64,000 nucleotides of DNA from JADJWR01 sp963847675 (lineage in GTDB: Bacteria; Pseudomonadota; Gammaproteobacteria; Burkholderiales; Burkholderiaceae_F), in contig CAWKAP010000011.1 in the NCBI GenBank assembly GCA_963847675.1, positions 62,001 through 126,000 on the forward strand, read 5' to 3'. The notes beneath the pieces are model-generated. The model did no database searches. It saw nothing but the letters and a program-made list of their open reading frames with translations, and was not told the origin of the DNA. Below are positions 1-10,407 of this stretch, piece by piece. The position numbers and the translations under genes were made by a program. The first letter of the stretch is position 1; each line of letters opens with the position of its first letter.

Positions 1-1
1 C

Positions 2-769
2 GTGGCTCCTGCGACAACAACCTCGCCCGCACTGCTCGAAGTTCGTAACGCCAGCAAGGTTTTCGGCGGCGTGGTGGCAAACGCGGGCATCGACATGGAC
101 GTGATGGCGGGTTCCATCGTCGGCCTGATCGGACCGAACGGGTCGGGGAAGACCACGTTGTTCAATTCGATCGTAGGGTTCCATCGGCTCGACGAGGGAG
201 ACGTACGGTTCGATGGGCATGTGATCCGTGGCATGACGGTGGCGCAGACCGCCCGCCGTGGACTGGTGCGGACGTTCCAGCAGTCGCACGTGTACGACCG
301 GCTCAGTTGCCTCGACAACATGCGCATCAGCACGTCGCATGCCGGTGAGACGGTCCTCGACATGTTGCGTCGCCTGCCAGGGGAATTCGAAGAGCGGGCG
401 CTGCATCTGCTCGAGTTCGCCGGTCTTTACGAACAGCGCGACGTCGCCGGCGGCGAGCTTTCGTACGGGCAGCGCAAGCTGCTCGAACTGGCGATGGCGC
501 TGATGAGCAGACCGAAGCTGCTGCTGCTCGACGAACCGACGGCGGGCGTCAATCCCACGATGATCAATGGAGTGATGGAGCGGCTGCTGCGCGCCAACGC
601 GGAAATGGGGATCACGCTGCTCGTCATCGAGCACAACATGCGGGTCATCATGACGCTGGCGCAGAAGATCTATTGCCTTGCGCAGGGCAAGGTGCTCGCC
701 TTCGGCGCGCCGGAGTCGGTCCGCAACGACCCGCGTGTGGTCGAGGCCTATCTTGGAGCCGGCAAATGA
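2..769 (+). CDS. livG: Branched-chain amino acid ABC transporter, ATP-binding protein LivG-like
   Basis: ATPase of a high-affinity branched-chain amino acid (or urea/amide) uptake system, acting on the cytoplasmic face of the membrane with LivF and LivH/LivM. The 255-residue product shows Walker A GPNGSGKTT at about residues 44-52, the signature LSYGQRKLLEL in the middle and Walker B LLLLDEPTAGVNP. The insert between Walker A and the signature and the C-terminal AYLGAG ending are typical of LivG. The GTG at the window edge is a possible start, but the gene could begin further upstream, outside the window. It overlaps the next ATPase by ATGA, so the two are translationally coupled. Substrate class comes from family resemblance only. 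Confidence 0.88.
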   Translation: MAPATTTSPALLEVRNASKVFGGVVANAGIDMDVMAGSIVGLIGPNGSGKTTLFNSIVGFHRLDEGDVRFDGHVIRGMTVAQTARRGLVRTFQQSHVYDRLSCLDNMRISTSHAGETVLDMLRRLPGEFEERALHLLEFAGLYEQRDVAGGELSYGQRKLLELAMALMSRPKLLLLDEPTAGVNPTMINGVMERLLRANAEMGITLLVIEHNMRVIMTLAQKIYCLAQGKVLAFGAPESVRNDPRVVEAYLGAGK

Positions 770-1617
770 CCCCCATATCCGGGATCGATGCCGCCGACGC
801 GACAAACCGGCCAAATGCTCCGGTTGCTTTCGAATGCGTCGTCGATAGCCTCGCCAGTCAGCACGCGACTGCCGAGCAGATCCGGGCACTCGCCGGGTCA
901 TCACCCGCCGTCTGTGTCGAGGGTCTTGTCGCCGGGTACGGACGCCGCGAGGTATTGCATGGTGTGGATCTTCGGGTCGGGGCTGGACAGTCCGTCTGCC
1001 TGATCGGGCCGAACGGGGCTGGAAAATCGACCCTGCTGCATTCGGTCTGCGGCCTGACCGACGTGCGCGCCGGTCGCGTGCTTATCGAGAGTCATGACGT
1101 GACCCGGCTCAGCCCGAGCGCCAAGCTGCGCGACGGGCACATGGCCTACGTGATGCAGGACGCGTCCGTGTTTCCCGACATGACGGTCGAGCAGAACCTC
1201 TGCCTGGGAGGCTATCTGCTCCGGTCGCGAGCGCGGGCGCGTGAAGCGGCTGAGCAGATCCTGGATCGCTACCCTTCGCTTGCGGCGCGTCGCGCCAGCC
1301 CTGCGCGCGTTCTGTCGGGCGGGGAGCGGCGACTGCTCGAACTCGGACGCGCCTTGATCATGCGGCCGCGGGTCCTGCTGATCGACGAGCCATCGATCGG
1401 CCTGGCAACGCGGTATGTGGATATGGTGTTCGAAATCCTGAGCGACCTGCAGCGCCGGGAAGGGATGGCGATCCTGATGGTTGAGCAGAACGCCGCCAAG
1501 GGCCTGGCCTTTGCCGATGTGGGCTACGTGATGGTCGCCGGTCAGGTCGCGATGGTCGGTGCGGGGTCGGATCTGCTGCGTGATCCCGCTGTCGGGAGGC
1601 TGTTCCTCGGCCGATAG
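766..1617 (+). CDS. livF: Branched-chain amino acid ABC transporter, ATP-binding protein LivF-like, with N-terminal extension
   Basis: Second ATPase of the same uptake system. The ATG at 766 overlaps the TGA of the upstream ATPase (ATGA), which fixes the start. Walker A GPNGAGKST, signature LSGGERRLLEL and Walker B VLLIDEPSIGL are all intact, and the protein ends in FLGR like other LivF proteins. LivF is usually about 235 residues. This product is about 283, because roughly 45 residues of low-complexity, Ala-rich sequence precede the ATPase fold, which begins near AVCVEGLVAGYG. The extension has no recognisable motif. An inverted repeat CGGCCGA/TCGGCCG spans the stop codon (about 1608-1633) but has no T-run, so I do not call it a terminator. 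Confidence 0.85.
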   Translation: MTPISGIDAADATNRPNAPVAFECVVDSLASQHATAEQIRALAGSSPAVCVEGLVAGYGRREVLHGVDLRVGAGQSVCLIGPNGAGKSTLLHSVCGLTDVRAGRVLIESHDVTRLSPSAKLRDGHMAYVMQDASVFPDMTVEQNLCLGGYLLRSRARAREAAEQILDRYPSLAARRASPARVLSGGERRLLELGRALIMRPRVLLIDEPSIGLATRYVDMVFEILSDLQRREGMAILMVEQNAAKGLAFADVGYVMVAGQVAMVGAGSDLLRDPAVGRLFLGR

Positions 1618-1805
1618 GCTTCATCTCGGCCGCAACGCCTACGCTCACGCGTCGGCGCAGAAGAGCAACCGCGCTCGACTATCATCCAGCGTCAGGGAGG
1701 TCGAGGGGCGACCCGTCGTAGTTGCCTCGTTCATTGAACTGAACGCGCGCCGGCGTTTCGGCGAAGGCGGCGCACTGCTCGTGGCCTGTTTTGGCGGAGG
1801 GTTTG

Positions 1806-2006
1806 ATGAAGACGGTGTTGCGGTGGATTGGACGTTTGGCCGGCTTGGCAGGCATCATTGCCTGCGCGGTGTCACTGGCTCTCCGGCTGAGCGGAACCTA
1901 TTGGCTTGCCGATGTCCCGGTCGGCACGCTCTATCAGGCCGGAGTCGGCGCCATGGTCGCCGCGTGTCTCGCGTATCTCGTGCTATCCGTCGAATTCCGC
2001 TCCTGA
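1806..2006 (+). CDS. Small two-helix membrane protein, unknown function
   Basis: A 66-residue product predicted to span the membrane twice: helix 1 around RWIGRLAGLAGIIACAVSL and helix 2 around AGVGAMVAACLAYLVLSV, joined by a short loop that would lie outside the cytoplasm. ATG 1806 is preferred over the in-frame GTG at 1791 because GGAGG lies at about 1795-1799, 6 bases upstream of it. It stands alone between the ABC ATPases and the EPS sugar transferase, with about 190 bp before it and 416 bp after it. I do not recognise a named family. Similar tiny membrane proteins are common next to polysaccharide loci. Confidence 0.6.
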   Translation: MKTVLRWIGRLAGLAGIIACAVSLALRLSGTYWLADVPVGTLYQAGVGAMVAACLAYLVLSVEFRS

Positions 2007-2422
2007 CGGTCGCTCCTGGCGGGAACGGTCATTGGAGTCCCTTTGACGCCTTGGGCGCTCCCGGACTGCTAGGGTCGTATCGCTGCAGTGACTCGTCGCC
2101 GACCTTGCGAGCCAGGCGTCGTTGCGTCGTAGGGGGCTGTCCACTCGGGTCACGCGCTGCGCCTGAGCCGGGGTGCCGGCTCGGGTCATCGACCAGTCAT
2201 CGCGTCGAGGTATCCATTCGCACTCAGAGCGCGATGTCTTTGATCCCGTCCGCTTGCCGGCATTAGCCTGTTCTTGGTAGAAAGCCATGGGTTGAGGAGG
2301 GTGCTCGACGAAACTGACACGGCGAGGGTGGTCAGGCGTCGCGTCAACGACCATGCCCGAAGTTCATTTTGCGGGTCGCCCCCTCAGGGCGAAACGAGTA
2401 CCGCGCCGCTAGCCGAGAGTCA
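2007..2422. other. Non-coding stretch of 416 bp with no recognised feature
   Basis: Lies between the small membrane protein and the EPS sugar transferase. No convincing reading frame, hairpin with T-run, or sigma-54 element was found on either strand. It presumably holds the promoter of the downstream EPS/prsK group. Confidence 0.5.
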
Positions 2423-3807
2423 ATGATCCAGCTATTCAGGCACCATGTCTCGGTCGGCTCGGTGATGATGCTCACCGCCGACACCGCCCTGCTTCTGGCC
2501 GTTGTGCCGCTCGCGGTCATTATTCAGGGCGGTGGCCGCGAAGTCCTGGACTCGGTATTGCCCGCTGTCCTGTTCGCCTGCCTCATGCTGGCACTGAACG
2601 GCTCTCTCGGCCTTTACCGACGTGAAGGCGGCGACGGGTTTGGCGGGCATCTCGGCCGGGTGCTGCTGGCCGTAGCCATCGGCATGCCGGTCGCTTACAT
2701 GCTGTTTTCCGTGACGCCGTAGTGGCTACGAGGCGCGCAGCGCGCTTGGCTACGCAGTCGTTCTCACGCTCTGCGGGCTGATTCTTCTGCGCCAGATCCT
2801 GTTCTGGGCCACGACCGCCGGTTTCGGCGCCAAACGCGTGCTTATCGTGGGCACGGGCGAGGAGGCCGCTGGCGTGGAAAAGGCGCTGGCCACGCTGGGT
2901 TACCCGTCGCTCGCGATCGTCGGCTTCTATCCGACAGGCCATGACAAGGACGCTCGCGCCGTGGCTGTCGACCGAATCCTTCCGGATGCGCTGCCCCTGT
3001 CCGAGATCGTTGCCGGCCTCGGCGTCCGCGAAGTGATCGTGGCCGTTCGCGAACAGCGTGGCGGCGTGCTGCCGTTGCGGGAACTGATCGACTGCAGGAT
3101 TGGCGGTGTGCCGGTCACCGATCTTGCGGGGATGTACGAACGCGTGCGCGGCGAGGTCCCGCTCGAATCGCTCAAGGCGAGCTGGCTGATCTATGGCGAC
3201 GGCTTCGCGCAGGACGGGATGCGGTCATTCGTCAAGCGGGTGTTTGACGTCGTTGTGTCGGCGGTGATGCTCGTGCTGACTTTGCCGCTGATGCTGGCCA
3301 CGGCACTGGCGATCCGTCTGGAAGGCCCGGGGCCGGTGATTTATCGCCAGGAGCGGGTCGGACTCGGCGGGCGCCGGTTTTCATGTCTGAAGTTCCGCAG
3401 CATGTCCGTCGACGCGGAGAACGATGGGGTGGCACGCTGGGCGGTACGTGCCGACCCTCGTGTCACGCGAGTCGGCAAGGTGATCCGCAAGCTCCGCATC
3501 GACGAGCTTCCGCAACTGTTCAACGTGCTGCGCGGCGAGATGAGCTTTGTCGGACCCAGACCGGAGCGTCCGGGTTTCGTCAGCGAACTGAAGCAGACGA
3601 TCCCCTTCTATGATGTACGGCACAGCGTCAAGCCCGGTGTGACCGGATGGGCCCAGGTGCGCTACTAGCTACGGCGCGTCGGTCGAGGACGCCCGCAAGA
3701 AGCTGCAGTTCGACCTCTACTACGTGAAGAACCATTCGCTTTTCCTCGACCTGCTGATTCTGGTCGAAACGGTGCGGGTCGTGCTTTTCCGGGAAGGCGC
3801 GCACTGA
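2423..3807 (+). CDS. Undecaprenyl-phosphate sugar transferase of the EPS/PEP-CTERM locus (frame broken twice)
   Basis: Polyprenyl-phosphate hexose-1-phosphate transferase that starts EPS repeat-unit synthesis at the inner membrane (EpsB/WcaJ type, as found beside PEP-CTERM systems). The N-terminus has hydrophobic helices, then a Rossmann-like CoA-binding segment (VLIVGTGEEA), one more helix (VFDVVVSAVMLVLTLPLM) and the bacterial sugar transferase core with QERVGLGG, KFRSM, KLRIDELPQLFNVL and GPRPERP. Two single-base gains split it. Near 2721, removing one T gives PSGYEARSALGYA. Near 3666, removing one T turns RY-TAG into VRYSYGASVEDA, after which the frame runs to LFREGAH-stop. Without the breaks it would be about 460 residues, normal for the family. 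Repair is inferred; the breaks are what the sequence shows. Confidence 0.82.
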
Positions 3808-3932
3808 CTATCAGGCTGCGGGTGCCGCACGGCAGCCGACAAGCGGGTGGGTAGGCACAGACCCGTATCCTCTCGGTACAGGCGGCTTTCCACCGCGCAG
3901 TTGACCCTCTCTCTGTTTGCCCACCGAAGGCC

Positions 3933-6053
3933 TTGGACTCGTCCAGCATCCCTGCCGACTGGTACCTGAACCCGGCCGTCTGGTCGTACGGGTTCGCTTC
4001 CGTGGGCTTTGCCGCGTTTGCCATTCAACTTTCGGTCGGTTGGAAGGGTGGCGGGCGCGCGTTGCTGCTGCTGGCCTCGATGACGCTGAGCGTCTTCTGG
4101 GCGGTCACGACCGTCGCTTTTGCTGCTTGCTCCAGGCTGGCCCATGTGGCGGTTGTCACATCTGTTCGACGCCACGCGGCTGGCCTGCGCAATTTCCTTT
4201 CTTGCCGTCGTCCTTCTGCACTCGCGGCAGGCGCTCGCGGAGAAGCGGCGCGGCTGGGAGGGTCTGCTCGTCGCGTTGCTCATCGCCGTGCCCGCGCTCT
4301 TCATCATCTCGTCTGGCATGCCGTTGCCGGGCGGTGCTTATCGAGGGCAACGCGCCGACGCTGATCTTCGGCTCGCACCTGGGTCTGGCGTTGGTGGGCG
4401 TCGCCCTTGCCGAGCAGGTCTACCGGCACAGCCCGGCCGCTTCTCGCTGGAATCTGCGGCCGCTCTGTCTGGGGCTCGCGGGGCCGTTCGTGCTCGATGT
4501 CGTCATCTATTCCGACGCACTGCTGTTCCGTGCCCTCGATCCGCACCTGTGGGCTGCGCGCGGCTTTGCCTACACCCTCGCAATTCCGCTACTTGGACTG
4601 GCGGCGCAGCGCAATCGGGACTGGACTTTCGACATCACGTTGTCACGCGGCGTGATCGCCGGCTCGACTGCGGTCCTTGCAGCCGGTGTCTATCTGCTCG
4701 TCGTTGCGGGTTCCGGCTACTACGTGCGCTACTTCGGCGGCACATGGGGGAAGACCCTGCAGACGGTGATTCTGTTCGGCGCGCTCCTGCTGCTTGCCTT
4801 TGTCACTGTCTCCGCAACCTTCCGGGCCAAGGTGCGCGTCCTGGTGGCGAAGAACTTCTTTTCCTATCGCTACGATTACCGTGAAGAGTGGCTCAAGTTC
4901 ACGCGTACCCTGACGGCGGCTGGCGACGCGCAGCCGATCGAGGAGGTCTGCGTCCGCGCGCTGGCTGATCTGGTCGAGTGCACTGGCGGGGGCCTGTGGC
5001 TGAAGCGTGCTCACGGCTTCGTGCAGGTGGCGCGCTCGAATCAGGCGCAGGTCGATGCCGTCGAGCCGGCCGACGGTGCGCTGCCCGCATTCCTGGAGGG
5101 CAGCGGCTGGGTGATCGAGGTCCCTGCCGCGCGCCGGAATCCATTTGGCGAAGGCGGGTTCGGTCTGCCGGCGTGGCTCGATGCGTTGGAAGGCGCCTGG
5201 CTCATCGTCCCGTTGCTTGTCGGCGAGGAGCTGATCGGCTTCGTCGTGCTCGAATCGCCGCGCGTCAAGATGGAGGTGAACTGGGAGGTGCGCGATCTGC
5301 TGAAAACTGCGGGCAGCCAGGCCGCGAGCTATCTGGCCATGCAGCGTGCGACGGAGGCGCTGCTGGAAGCGCGCAAGTTCGACGCCTTCAATCGCATGTC
5401 GGCGTTCGTCGTGCACGACCTGAAGAACCTCGTCGCGCAGATGCAGCTTCTGCTGCGTAACGCGCACAAGCACCACGCCAATCCGGAGTTCCAGCGCGAC
5501 ATGCTTGCCACCGTCGAGCACGTCGTCGGACGCATGAACCAGCTGATGCAGCAGCTGCGCTCGGGAGAGACGCCAGTGGAGAATCCGCGTCCGGTCGACC
5601 TCTCCACGCTCGTGCGCCGGGTGCAGGCCGTGCGCGCCGCCGGGCGCACCGGACTGCATATCGAGGCCGTCCCCGACGTGCTGGTCAACGGCCATGAAGA
5701 CCGGCTGGAACGCGTGATCGGGCATCTGGTGCAGAACGGGTTCGAGGCGGGCGGAGACAATGCGCAGGTCGCTCTGCGCGTCTCGCGCGATGGCCCGCAC
5801 GCGGTAGTGGAGGTCGCGGACAACGGCGTCGGCATGACGCCGGAATTCATCCGCGATCATCTGTTCAGGCCGTTCCAGTCCAGCAAGACGAGCGGCATGG
5901 GCATCGGCTGCATATGAGAGCCAGCAGTACGTTGCCGGGCTTGGCGGCCGGATCGACGTGCACAGCGAGCCCGGCGTGGGCACGCGGGTGCGCGTGCTGC
6001 TGCCGGCGCTGAGGCCGACCGGGGCGCCCGCCACTCATGAGCAGATTGCATGA
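3933..6053 (+). CDS. prsK: PEP-CTERM system histidine kinase PrsK (three +1 frame breaks)
   Basis: Membrane sensor kinase paired with PrsR. The N-terminal third is a run of hydrophobic helices, followed by a GAF-like domain (about 4890-5300), the phosphoacceptor region FVVHDLKNLVAQ and an HATPase domain with LVQNGFEAGG, VEVADNGVGMTPE and SGMGIG. The TTG at 3933 gives the expected MDSSSIPADWYLNPAVWSYG start. Three +1 breaks occur: near 4117 (an extra T in TTTT; repaired text VALLLAPGWPMW), near 4333 (an extra G) and near 5908 (an extra T, converting GIGAYESQQYVAG into a stop). The repaired protein, about 700 residues, ends at a TGA overlapping the ATG of prsR, so the pair is translationally coupled. 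Confidence 0.85.
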
Positions 6054-7402
6054 CCGACAAGCGCCGTCCGCTGCTGATCGTCGAGGACGACCCCGCGCTG
6101 CAAAAGCAGATGAAGTGGGCCTTCAGCGACTATGACGTAGCTCTGGCAGGCGATCGCGAGACCGCGCTGGCACAGGTGCGCCGCATCGAGCCGGCCGTGG
6201 CGACGGTGGATCTGGGCCTGCCGCCGGAGCCCGACAACACGAGCGAAGGCTTTGCGACGCTGCAGCAGATCCTGGCTCTGGCGCCCGACACCAAGGTGAT
6301 CGTGCTCACCGGCCAGAGCGACCGCGAGAACGCGCTCAAGGCGATTGCGCTGGGCGCCTACGACTTCTACGCCAAGCCGTTCGAACCGGACGTGCTGACG
6401 CTGATGATCGACCGCGCCTACCGCCTGCACGAAATCCAGGAGGAGAACAGGCGGCTGCGGGAGGCGCAGCCGGCGCCGGCCTTGTCGAGCCTGATCACAC
6501 GCGACCCGGAAATGCTGCGCACCTGCCGCACGATCGAACGTGTCGCACCCACGAACGCGACGGTGATGATCCTCGGTGATTCAGGCACCGGCAAGGAACT
6601 GCTCGCCCGTGGCGTTCATGATCTTTCTCCGCGGAAATCACGGCGGTTCGTGGCGATCAACTGTGCGGCGATACCCGAGAACCTGCTGGAAAGCGAGTTG
6701 TTCGGTTACGAGAAGGGCGCTTTCACCGGCGCGGCGAAGCAGACGGTTGGCAAGATCGAAACCGCCAACAAGGGAACGCTTTTCCTGGACGAGATCGGCG
6801 ATCTTCCGGGCTCGCTCCAGGCCAAGCTGCTGCGTTTCCTGCAGCAGCGCTCGATCGAACGTCTCGGCGGACGCGAGGAAATTCCGGTCGACGTGCGTGT
6901 CGTCTGCGCCACTCACCAGGACCTGAAGGCGCTGATCGCCGAAGGTCGCTTCCGCGAGGATCTTTATTATCGGCTCGCCGAGATCGTGGTTACGGCGCCG
7001 CCGTTGCGCGATCGACCGGGCGATGCGGCGCTGCTGGCCCACGCGTTCGTTCTGCGTTGCGCGGACGAATACAAGCGCCCGGCGATGACACTCTTGCCGG
7101 ACGCGCTGCAGGCGATCGAGCAGCACCCGTGGCCGGGCAATGTGCGGCAACTGGAAAACGTGGTGAAGCGGGCGGTGATCATGGCTGAAGGCGCCTCGAT
7201 CAGCGCCGCCGACCTCGAGTTGGCTGACGGCAAGCGGGATGAGCAACCGCTCAACCTGCGCGTCGTCCGCGATGAGGCTGAGAGAACAGCCGTGCTCAAG
7301 GCAGTGGGGCGCGCCAACGGCAACCTGAGCAAGGCTGCCGAGTGGCTCGGCATCAGCCGTCCCACGCTGTATGACCTGATGCATCGCTTTGGATTGAAAT
7401 AG
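6050..7402 (+). CDS. prsR: PEP-CTERM-box response regulator PrsR (sigma-54 activator)
   Basis: NtrC-family transcription activator for PEP-CTERM genes. Residues 1-120 form a receiver domain with the acidic pocket VEDDPAL, phosphoacceptor ATVDLGLP and the Lys motif YAKPFEPD. The AAA+ domain follows with GDSGTGKELLA (Walker A), the sigma-54-contacting loop ELFGYEKGAFTGAAKQ and GTLFLDEIGDLP (Walker B). The C-terminus is a Fis-type helix-turn-helix, NLSKAAEWLGISRPTLYDLM. Length 450 fits the family, and the frame is intact, unlike its neighbours. The ATG overlaps the prsK stop. A sigma-54 promoter with a candidate upstream site lies before the PEP-CTERM gene at 14910-15803, a likely target. Confidence 0.93.
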   Translation: MTDKRRPLLIVEDDPALQKQMKWAFSDYDVALAGDRETALAQVRRIEPAVATVDLGLPPEPDNTSEGFATLQQILALAPDTKVIVLTGQSDRENALKAIALGAYDFYAKPFEPDVLTLMIDRAYRLHEIQEENRRLREAQPAPALSSLITRDPEMLRTCRTIERVAPTNATVMILGDSGTGKELLARGVHDLSPRKSRRFVAINCAAIPENLLESELFGYEKGAFTGAAKQTVGKIETANKGTLFLDEIGDLPGSLQAKLLRFLQQRSIERLGGREEIPVDVRVVCATHQDLKALIAEGRFREDLYYRLAEIVVTAPPLRDRPGDAALLAHAFVLRCADEYKRPAMTLLPDALQAIEQHPWPGNVRQLENVVKRAVIMAEGASISAADLELADGKRDEQPLNLRVVRDEAERTAVLKAVGRANGNLSKAAEWLGISRPTLYDLMHRFGLK

Positions 7403-7435
7403 CGCAGTCGTGGCCGGGCGGCCGGGAGTAATCGA

Positions 7436-10233
7436 ATGACCATCAGCAATTTCGCGTTTCTGAAAGTGATCGGCCGGGCTGCTGCCGTCGGCACCGTTGC
7501 CCTCCTGATCGCCTGCTCGCAGAGTTCGCCAGACAAACTGTTGGCTTCCGCAAAGGACTATCTCGCGAAGGGCGACCGGCCGGCGGCGATCATCCAACTG
7601 AAGAATGCGCTTCAGTCGGCACCGGACAACGGCGAGGCCCGCTTCCTGCTCGGCAAGGCGAGCCTGGAGACGCGTGACTTCCCTTCAGCCGAAAAGGAAC
7701 TACGCCGCGCACTCGAACTGAACCAGCCAGCCGACGAGGTTCTTCCGCTGCTGGCGCAGGCGATGATAGAGGCGGGCCAGCACGAAGCGCTGATCAAGGA
7801 TTTCGGTACGCGCCGGCTCAGCCAGCCTGGGGCGCAGGCGACCTTCCAGACGTTGCTCGGCGACGCATACTTGCGGCTCAACGACCGCGAAGCGGCGGCG
7901 AAGGCGTACGAGTTAGCGCTCGAAGCGCAAAACAACTTCGCGTTGGCGCAGCTTGGTCAGGTGACCTTGGTAGCGCTGGACGGCAAGATTGATGAAGCGT
8001 CTGGCGCAGGTGGATCGCATCATCGTCACGTCCCCGAAGCTGGCGAGAGCCTATGGGCTGAAGAGCGACCTTCTTCTGGGTAAGGGCGATCGGCCGGGCG
8101 CGCGCAAGGCACTCGAGACGGCGATCGAAATAGACACGTACTCTCTGCCGGCACGAGTGTCGCTGCTGAGTCTGCTGATCGACGAGCGCGACTTCGACAG
8201 CGCCGACGCACTTCTCGACAGCACGCGCAAGGTGGCGCCAAGTGATCTGCGTGTCACCTACCTTGACGCAGCGTTGGCCTTCCGCAAGGCAGACAAAAAG
8301 CGGGCGCGAGAGCAGGTGCAGGAGGTGCTGCGCTACGCGCCGGATTACGTGCCCTCGATCGTGCTGAGTGCAGCGCTCGACTTGCAGGACGGGCAGTTTG
8401 AGGCGGCAGAGGCCGGCCTTTTGAAGGCGCTGGCGCAGTCGCCGAACCATCTTGGCGCGCGACGGCTTCTGGTGCAGGCCTACTTGCGAATGGGACAACC
8501 AGTTAAGGCGAAGGACGCCCTGCAGCCGCTGCTCGACCAGGGCTCGACCGAAGACGCGCAGCTGCAGTTGCTGGCTGGCGAGACTTACTTGGCAACGGGT
8601 GACGCGCTGCGAGCAGCGGTGTTTTACCAAGCGGCCGCCAAGGGCCAGACTGCCGAGCAGGTCGCAGCGCGCACGCGGCTCGGCCAGATCGCGTTGGTTA
8701 CTGGTCGAAGCGACGAAGGCATTGCGGAACTCGAGGCCGCTTCGGAACTTGACGCGGGCGCCTATCAAGCCGACCTCTCGCTGATCGCCAGCCATCTGCG
8801 TCGCAACGAGACCGACAAGGCGATGCAAGCAGTCAGGGCGCTTGAGAAGAAGCAACCGAAGAATCCGCTTACGTTCCAGATGTACGGCGTCGTTAACTTG
8901 GCCAAGCGCGACTTTGACGCTGCGCGAACGAGCTTTGATAAGGCGCTCGAAATTCAACCTACTTATTTGCCTTCCGCCTACAACCTGGCGCAACTCGATA
9001 TCCTGCAGAAGAAGCCCGAGGACGCGCGCAAACGCTACGAGGCGATGATCGCCAAAGAGCCGAAAAACGAGCAGCTGTTCCTCGCCTTGGCCGAACTTCA
9101 GACACGCACCGATGCGGCCCCGGACGATATCGCTGCCACGCTTCAGCGTGGGGTAAAGGCAAATCCGCAGGCGCCGGCTGCTCGCGTCGCATTGGTCAAC
9201 TTTCTGCTGCGCACAGGCGAGACCAAGGCCGCGTTGACGGCTGCCGAGGAGTCGCTCGCGGCGATGCCGTCAGATCCCCGCGTGCTCGATGTTGCTGGCG
9301 TGACGCAGGAAGCTGCTGGCGAGATAAACCGAGGCGATCGGCACCTACAACAAGCTTGCGTCTTTGCAACCGCACGCGCCGCAGCCACTGTACCGACTGG
9401 CAGCACTCTACGTTCGGCAGAATGACATTGACAAGGCGATCGAATCGCTGCGCCGCATACCGAAGATTGCCCCCGGCGAACGGGACGTAGTTCCGCACCT
9501 CGTGCGTGTCTATGTTGCTGCTGGCCGCTACGACGAAGCATTCAAGGAGGCACGTGGACTGCAGAAGCGCGAGCCGAAGTTCGCGGGAGGGTGGTCACTC
9601 GAAGGTGACATCTATCTGTCGCAGCGCAAGTTCGCTGAAGCGGAGAGGCTTTACCGCGCAGCGTTGAAGCTTGAGCCGAAGGCAAACGCAGTCGCGATCA
9701 AGCTTCATGGGGCGTTGTCGTCGGCCGGCAGGAACGGCGAGGCCGATGCATTTGCGAAGAAGTGGATCGCCGAGAATCCGAAGGACACCGCGATGCGCAT
9801 ATACCTCGGCGATCGCGAGCTTGTGGCAAGAAATCTGAAGGCAGCGGCTGTTCACTACGAGGCGGTGATCGCCATCGACCAGAACAATGCGCTGGCACTG
9901 AACAATCTCGCGTGGGTCGGCGGCGAGCTTGGCGATCCAAAGGCGCTCGGCTATGCCGAGCGTGCGGTGAAGTTGGTGCCGAACAATGCCGTGGTTCTCG
10001 ACACCTACGGCATGCTGCTGGTGAAGAAAGGCGAAGCTGACAAGGGCCTGCCGTTTCTGGAGCGCGCGAGCAAGATTGCCCCCGGGCGAAATGACCTGCG
10101 GCTGAACTACGCCAAAGGGTTGATCATGGCCGGCAAGAAGGAGGCCGCGCGCAAGGAGCTTGAAGTCCTCCAGGCAGTGAAGGAAGATTTCGCGGGCAAG
10201 GAAGAAGTGGCTGGGCTGCTCAAGGGGCTGTGA
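7436..10233 (+). CDS. prsT: PEP-CTERM system TPR-repeat lipoprotein PrsT (two +1 frame breaks)
   Basis: Large tetratricopeptide lipoprotein found with EPS/PEP-CTERM loci, probably in the periplasm or at the outer membrane as a scaffold. The N-terminus is a lipoprotein signal with lipobox LIAC followed by SQSSPDKLL. The rest is an unbroken series of TPRs (for example GDRPAAIIQLKNALQ, DARKRYEAMIAKEP, FAEAERLYRAALKLEP). Breaks occur near 7995 (removing a T gives IDEALAQVDRII) and near 9330 (removing a C gives NEAIGTYNKLASLQ). The repaired product is about 930 residues, normal for the family. It lies 33 bp after prsR on the same strand and probably shares its transcript. Confidence 0.85.
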
Positions 10234-10407
10234 GCGTTCGCGATTAGATGACCGTCTCTTAGCATTTGAAGAGTAGGTCGGAGGAGCGCTCAGTTCCCCA
10301 TTTTTTTCTGGGCGATCGAGGAGAGGAACCGACGCTTCTGGCCCTAGGCTGTGTCGGAGCAGCGGGAACAAGTGCCGCGCTCTGTTGAATAGGAAAGAAG
10401 GAAGAAC

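Noticed and set aside
10285..10330. CCCCATTTTTTTCTGGGC after prsT as a terminator.
   Set aside because: The stem is only four base pairs and the T-run lies in the loop, not after the stem.
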